This document shows positions 59,203 to 64,000 of a stretch of DNA of 64,000 nt, in pieces. The first letter of the stretch is position 1, and every line of letters begins with the position of its first letter. The notes beneath the pieces were generated by a model that was not told where the DNA came from, ran no database searches, and worked only from the letters and a program-made list of their open reading frames with translations. Made by a program: the position numbers and the translations under genes. The stretch lies in assembly GCA_964020085.1 (NCBI GenBank), contig OZ026603.1, positions 5,883,046 through 5,947,045 of the forward strand, written 5' to 3'. The stretch is from Micromussa lordhowensis. Its lineage: Eukaryota; Cnidaria; Anthozoa; Scleractinia; Lobophylliidae.

Positions 59203-61066
59203 TGCAGTAGTTTCCCCTGGTCCCAACTTTGCAGAATTTCAGAAAACGCGCGCTGGGGATCTCCTTGGCAAATTTGACATAGCTCGGCTTCACGGGCACT
59301 TTAAGAGGCGCGGTTTGCAGCAAAATGTTCTGCTAGGTCGGCACTTTAAGGAAATTTTAGTCAGAACATGATGGCATTGGCGCCAGGGTGTTTTTTCTGG
59401 CCTTCTTTTTGCAGTTGTTTCCCCTGGTCCCAACTTTGCAGAATTTCAGAAAACGCGCGCTGGGGGTCCCCTTGGCAAATTTGACATAGCTCGGCTTCAC
59501 GGGCACTTTAAGAGGCGCGGTTTGCAGCAAAATGTTCTGCTAGGTTGGCACTTCAAGGAAATATTAGTTAGAACATGATGGCATTGGCGCCAGGGTGTTT
59601 TTTCTGGCCTTCTTTTTGCAGTAGTTTCCCCTGGTCCCAACTTTGCAGAATTTCAGAAAACGCGCGCTGGGGGTCTCCTTGGCAAATTTTACATAGCTCG
59701 GCTTCACGGGCACTTTAAGAGGCGCGCTTTGCAGCAAAATGTTCTGCTAGGTTGGCACTTGAAGGAAATCTTAGTTAGAACATGATGGCATTGGCGCCAG
59801 GGTGTTTTTTCTGGCCTTCTTTTTGCAGTAGTTTCCCCTGGTCCCAACTTTGCAGAATTTCAGAAAACGCGCGCTGGGGGTCCCCTTGGCAAATTTGACA
59901 TAGCTCGGCTTCACGGGCACTTTAAGAGGCGCGGTTTGCAGCAAAAGGTTCTGCTAGGCTAGCACTTGAAGGAAATCCTAGTTAAAACATGATGGCATTG
60001 GCGCCAGGGTGTTTTTTCTGGCCTTCTTTTTGCAGTAGTTTCTCCTGGTCCCAACTTTGCAGAATTTCAGAAAACGCGCGCTGGGGGTCCCCTTGGCAAA
60101 TTTGACATAGCTCGGCTTTACGGGCATTTTAAGAGGCGCGGTTTGCAGCAAAATGTTCTGCTAGGTTGGCACTTCAAGGAAATCCTAGTTAGAACATGAT
60201 GGCATTGGCGCCAGGGTGTTTTCTCTGGCCTTCTTTTTGCAGTAGTTTCCCCTGGTCCCAACTTTGCAGAATTTCAGAAAACGCGCGCTGGGGGTCCCCT
60301 TGGCAAATTTGACATAGCTCGGCTTCACGGGCACTTTAAGAGGCGCGGTTTGCAGCAAAATGTTCTGCTAGGTTGGCACTTGAAGGAAATTTTAGTTAGA
60401 ACATGATGGCATTGGCGCCAGGGTGTTTTTTCTGGCCTTCTTTTTGCAGTAGTTTCCCCTGGTCCCAACTTTGCAGAATTTCAGAAAACGCGCGCTGGGG
60501 GGTCCCCTTTGCAAATTTGACATAGCTCCGCTTCACGGGCACTTTAAGAGGCGCGGTTTGCAGCAAAATGGTTTGCTAGGTTGGCACTTGAAGGAAATCC
60601 TAGTTAGAACATGATGGCATTGGCGCCAGGGTGTTTTTTCTGGCCTTCTTTTTGCAGTAGTTTCCCCTGGTCCCAACTTTGCAGAATTTCAGAAAACGCG
60701 CGCTGGGGGTCCCCTTGGCAAATTTGACATAGCTCGGCTTCACGGGCATTTTAAGAGGCGCGGTTTGCAGCAAAATGTTCTGCTAGGTTGGCACTTCAAG
60801 GAAATCCTGAGTAGAACATGATGGCATTGGCGCCAGGGTGTTTTTTCTGGCCTTCTTTTCGCAGTAGTTTCCCCTGGTCCCAACTTTGCAGAATTTCAGA
60901 AAACGCGCGCTGGGGGTCCCCTTGGCAAATTTGACATAGCTCGGCTTCACGGGCACTTTAAGAGGCGCGGTTTGCAGCAAAATGTTTTGCTAGGTTGGCA
61001 CTTCAAGGAAATATTAGTTAGAACATGATGGCATTGGCGCCAGGGTGTTTTTTCTGGCCTTCTTTT
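59203..61066. repeat. 10-monomer HOR, unit 2 lacking one monomer (1864 bp)
   Basis: Follows the preceding unit at 2070 bp offset through 60031. The equivalent of monomer 58168 is then missing. From 60238 the offset is 9 units, with a 1-bp insertion in CTGGGGGGTCCCC near 60500. The AAATCCTGAGTAGAAC mark is at 60803. Confidence 0.85.
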
Positions 61067-62722
61067 TGCAGTAGTTTCCCCTGGTCCCAACTTTGCAGAA
61101 TTTCAGAAAACGCGCGCTGGGGGTCCTCTTGGCAAATTTGACATAGCTCGGCTTCACGGGCACTTTAAGAGGCGCGGTTTGCAGCAAAATGTTCTGCTAG
61201 GTTGGCACTTTAAGGAAATCGTAGTTAGAACATGATGGCATTGGCGCCAGGGTGTTTTTTCTGGCCTTCTTTTTGCAGTAGTTTCTCCTGGTCCCAACTT
61301 TGCAGAATTTCAGAAAACGCGCGCTGGGGGTTTCCTTGGCAAATTTGACATAGCTCGGCTTTACGGGCATTTTAAGAGGCGCGGTTTGCAGCAAAATGTT
61401 GTGCTAGGTTGGCACTTCAAGGAAATCCTAGTTAGAACATGATGGCATTGGCGCCAGGGTGTTTTCTCTGGCCTTCTTTTTGCAGTAGTTTCCCCTGGTC
61501 CCAACTTTGCAGAATTTCAGAAAACGCGCGCTGGGGGTCCCCTTGGCAAATTTGACATAGCTCGGCTTCACGGGCACTTTAAGAAGCGCAGTTTGCAGCA
61601 AAATGTTCTGCTAGGTTGGCACTTTAAGGAAATCCTAGTTAAAACATGATGGCATTGGCGCCAGGGTGTTTTTTCTGGCCTTCTTTTTGCAGTAGTTTCC
61701 CCTGGTCCCAACTTTGCAGAATTTCAGAAAACGCGCGCTGGGGTTCCCCTTGGCAAATTTGACATAGCTCGGCTTCACGGGCACTTTAAGAGGCGCGGTT
61801 TGCAGCAAAATGTTCTGCTAGGTTGGCACTTCAAGGAAATCCTAGTTAGAACATGATGGCATTGGCGCCAGGGTGTTTTTTCTGGCCTTCTTTTTGCAGT
61901 AGTTTCCCCTGGTCCCAACTTTGCAGAATTTCAGAAAACGCGCGCTGGGGGTCCCCTTAGCAAATTTGACATAGCTCGGCTTCACGGGCACTTTAAGAGG
62001 CGCGGTTTGCAGCAAAATGTTCTGCTAGGTTGGCACTTTAAGGAAATCTTAGTTAGATTATGATGGCATTGGCGCCAGGGTGTTTTTTCTGGCCTTCTTT
62101 TTGCAGTAGTTTCCCCTGGTCCCAACTTTGCAGAATTTCAGAAAACGCGCGCTGGGGGTCCCCTTGGCAAATTTGACATAGCTCGGCTTCACGGGCACTT
62201 TAAGAGGCGCGGTTTGCAGCAAAATGTTCTGCTAGGTTGGCACTTCAAGGAAATCTTAGTTAAAACATGATGGCATTGGCGCCAGGGTGTTTTTTCTGGC
62301 CTTCTTTTTGCAGTAGTTTCCCCTGGTTTCAACTTTGCAGAATTTCAGAAAACGCGCGCTGGGGGTCCCCTTGGCAAATTTGACATAGCTCGGCTTCACG
62401 GGCACTTTAAGAAGCGCGGTTTGCAGCAAAATGTTCTGCTAGGTTAGCACTTGAAGTAAATTGTAGTTAGAACATGATGGCATTGGCGCCAGGGTGTTTT
62501 TTCTGGCCTTCTTTTTGCAGTAGTTTCCCCTGGTCCCAACTTTGCAGAATTTCAGAAAACGCGCGCTGGGGGTCCCCTTGGCAAATTTGACATAGCTCGG
62601 CTTCACGGGCACTTTAAGAGGCGCGGTTTGCAGCAAAATGTTCTGCTAGGTTAGCACTTGAAGGAAATCGTAGTTAGAACATGATGGCATTGGCGCCAGG
62701 GTGTTTTTTCTGGCCTTCTTTT
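61067..62722. repeat. mixed monomers between partial copies
   Basis: Eight monomers. Those at 61274 (TCTCCTGG, GGGTTTCCTTGG, GGCTTTACGG) and 61481 (AAGAAGCGCAG) have partners at 63136 and 63343. The rest are near consensus with marks such as CCCTTAGC (61956), TTAGATTATG (62052) and GGTTTCAAC (62326). Confidence 0.65.
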
Positions 62723-63549
62723 TGCAGTAGTTTCCCCTGGTCCCAACTTTGCAGAATTTCAGAAAACGCGCGCTGGGGGTCCCCTTGGCAAATTTGACAT
62801 AGCTCGGCTTCACGGGCATTTTAAGAGGCGCGGTTTGCAGCAAAATGTTCTGCTAGGTTGGCACTTCAAGGAAATCGTCAGTAGAACATGATGGCATTGG
62901 CGCCAGGGTGTTTTTCTGGCCTTCTTTTCGCAGTAGTTTCCCCTGGTCCCAACTTTGCAGAATTTCAGAAAACGCGCGCTGGGGGTCCCCTTGGCAAATT
63001 TGACATAGCTCGGCTTCACGGGCACTTTAAGAGGCGCGGTTTGCAGCAAAATGTTTTGCCAGGTTGGCACTTCAAGGAAATATTAGTTAGAACATGATGG
63101 CATTGGCGCCAGGGTGTTTTTTCTGGCCTTCTTTTTGCAGTAGTTTCTCCTGGTCCCAACTTTGCAGAATTTCAGAAAACGCGCGCTGGGGGTTTTCTTG
63201 GCAAATTTGACATAGCTCGGCTTTACGGGCATTTTAAGAGGCGCGGTTTGCAGCAAAATGTTGTGCTAGGTTGGCACTTTAAGGAAATCCTAGTTAGAAC
63301 ATGATGCCATTGGCGCCAGGGTGTTTTCTCTGGCCTTCCTTTTGCAGTAGTTTCCCCTGGTCCCAACTTTGCAGAATTTCAGAAAACGCGCGCTGGGGGT
63401 CCCCTTGGCAAATTTGACATAGCTCGGCTTCACGGGCACTTTAAGAGGCGCAGTTTGCAGCAAAATGTTCTGCTAGGTTGGCACTTTAAGGAAATCCTAG
63501 TTAAAACATGATGGCATTGGCGCCAGGATGTTTTTTCTGGCCTTCTTTT
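62723..63549. repeat. 4-monomer block, partial copy of 60653-61687
   Basis: Ordered marks GGGCATTTT with GTAGAAC and TTCGCAG, AAATATTAG, TCTCCTGG/GGCTTTACGGGCATTTT/TTGTGCT/TTTTCTCTGG, then GCGCAGTTTG with AAAAC. The equivalent of monomer 61067 is absent. A 1-bp deletion in the T tract is near 62911. Confidence 0.75.
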
Positions 63550-64000
63550 TGCAGTAGTTTCCCCTGGTCCCAACTTTGCAGAATTTCAGAAAACGCGCGC
63601 TGGGGGTCCCCTTGGCAAATTTGACATAGCTCGGCTTCACGGGCACTTTAAGAGGCGCGGTTTGCAGCAAAATGTTCTGCTAGGTTGGCACTTCAAGGAA
63701 ATCCTTGTTAGAACATGATGGCATTGGCGCCAGGGTGTTTTTTCTGGCCTTCCTTTTGCAGTAGTTTCCCCTGGTCCCAACTTTGCAGAATTTCAGAAAA
63801 CGCGCGCTGGGGGTCCCCTTGGCAAATTTGACATAGCTCGGCTTCACGGGCACTTTAAGAGGCGCGGTTTGCAGCAAAATGTTCTGCTAGGTTGGCACTT
63901 CAAGGAAATCCTAAATAGAACATGATGGCATTGGCGCTAATGTGTTTTTTCTGGCCTTCTTTTTGCAGTAGTTTCCCCTGGTCCCAACTTTGCAGAATTT
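63550..64000 (+). repeat. last two complete monomers and a 37-bp partial at the right edge
   Basis: Two near-consensus monomers (63550 and 63757; the second ends AAATCCTAAATAGAAC and GGCGCTAATGTG). The first 37 bases of another start at 63964. The array clearly continues beyond the window. Confidence 0.9.

Larger units (their letters stand above)
1..64000 (+). repeat. 207-bp satellite DNA array, uninterrupted, all head to tail
   Basis: The same 207-bp unit recurs from end to end: TGCAGTAG starts at 7, 214, 421, 628 and so on to 63964. Counting starts and indels by hand gives 309 complete monomers. Of these, 287 are exactly 207 bp and 22 carry an indel of 1 or 2 bp (nine insertions, thirteen deletions, net -6 bp), which accounts exactly for the last start position. 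All copies point the same way. No other sequence is inserted. This is the organisation of eukaryotic centromeric or heterochromatic satellites; the location and species are not shown by the sequence. I did not recognise the monomer as a named satellite family. Confidence 0.98.

Noticed and set aside
1..64000. CRISPR array
   Set aside because: The repeat is 207 bp with no spacers; all of each unit is conserved among copies.
1..64000. Telomeric, ribosomal or 5S spacer repeats
   Set aside because: No TTAGGG/TTTAGGG-type runs are present, and no rRNA-like segment or RNA polymerase III internal promoter was recognised in the unit.
1..64000. Transposable element insertions or LTRs
   Set aside because: Every line reads as the satellite unit with at most 2-bp indels. 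No unit shows an insertion, target-site duplication or terminal repeat.
1..64000. Assignment to a particular species
   Set aside because: The monomer is not one I can name with confidence, and composition and length alone do not separate plants from animals.

Overview
The whole window is one uninterrupted satellite DNA array. A 207-bp monomer is repeated head to tail from the first base to the last. Taking the TGCAGTAG that follows the T-rich tract as monomer start, there are 309 complete monomers (7-63963), plus 6 bases of one at the left edge and 37 bases at the right edge. Both edges lie inside the array, so its true length is unknown. I see no gene, RNA gene, transposon, telomere repeat, single-copy sequence or change of orientation anywhere.

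This is a eukaryotic satellite of centromeric, pericentromeric, subtelomeric or other heterochromatic type. The class follows from the length, the monomer size and the multimeric organisation. The species does not: I do not recognise the monomer, and a plant or an animal is equally possible from sequence alone. A hand count of a consensus-like monomer gives about 50% GC and eight CpG sites.

Layout. Monomers are very alike, but shared private variants divide the array into local higher-order repeats (HORs). In order they are: interleaved 3- to 5-monomer repeats (7-1662); trimers and 4/5-mers (3112-6218); a 5-mer (7254-8909); a trimer (8910-9946); a large 18/19-monomer duplication (9740-13257 and 13673-16983); a 4-mer and a dimer (16570-18846); a 7-mer that grows into a 12-mer repeated twice and then truncated (18847-27538); a 4-mer carrying a 2-bp deletion (27953-29604); a less ordered middle with long-range duplications between 32-39 kb and 41-51 kb, including trimers at 44.7-47.4 kb and 5-mers at 36.6-38.7 kb; and a nested 8-, 14-, 10- and 9-monomer series (51128-61066) with a further partial copy to 63549.

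Each monomer has a conserved part and a variable part. Monomer positions 19-124 change little. Positions 125-165 hold several sites with three or four alleles, and these sites differ even between otherwise near-identical HOR copies. The best candidates for something new are this variable cassette, a 16-bp dyad with a compensatory change at its left edge, and the nested growth of HORs. Open reading frames in the window are by-products of a repeat length divisible by three and are not genes.
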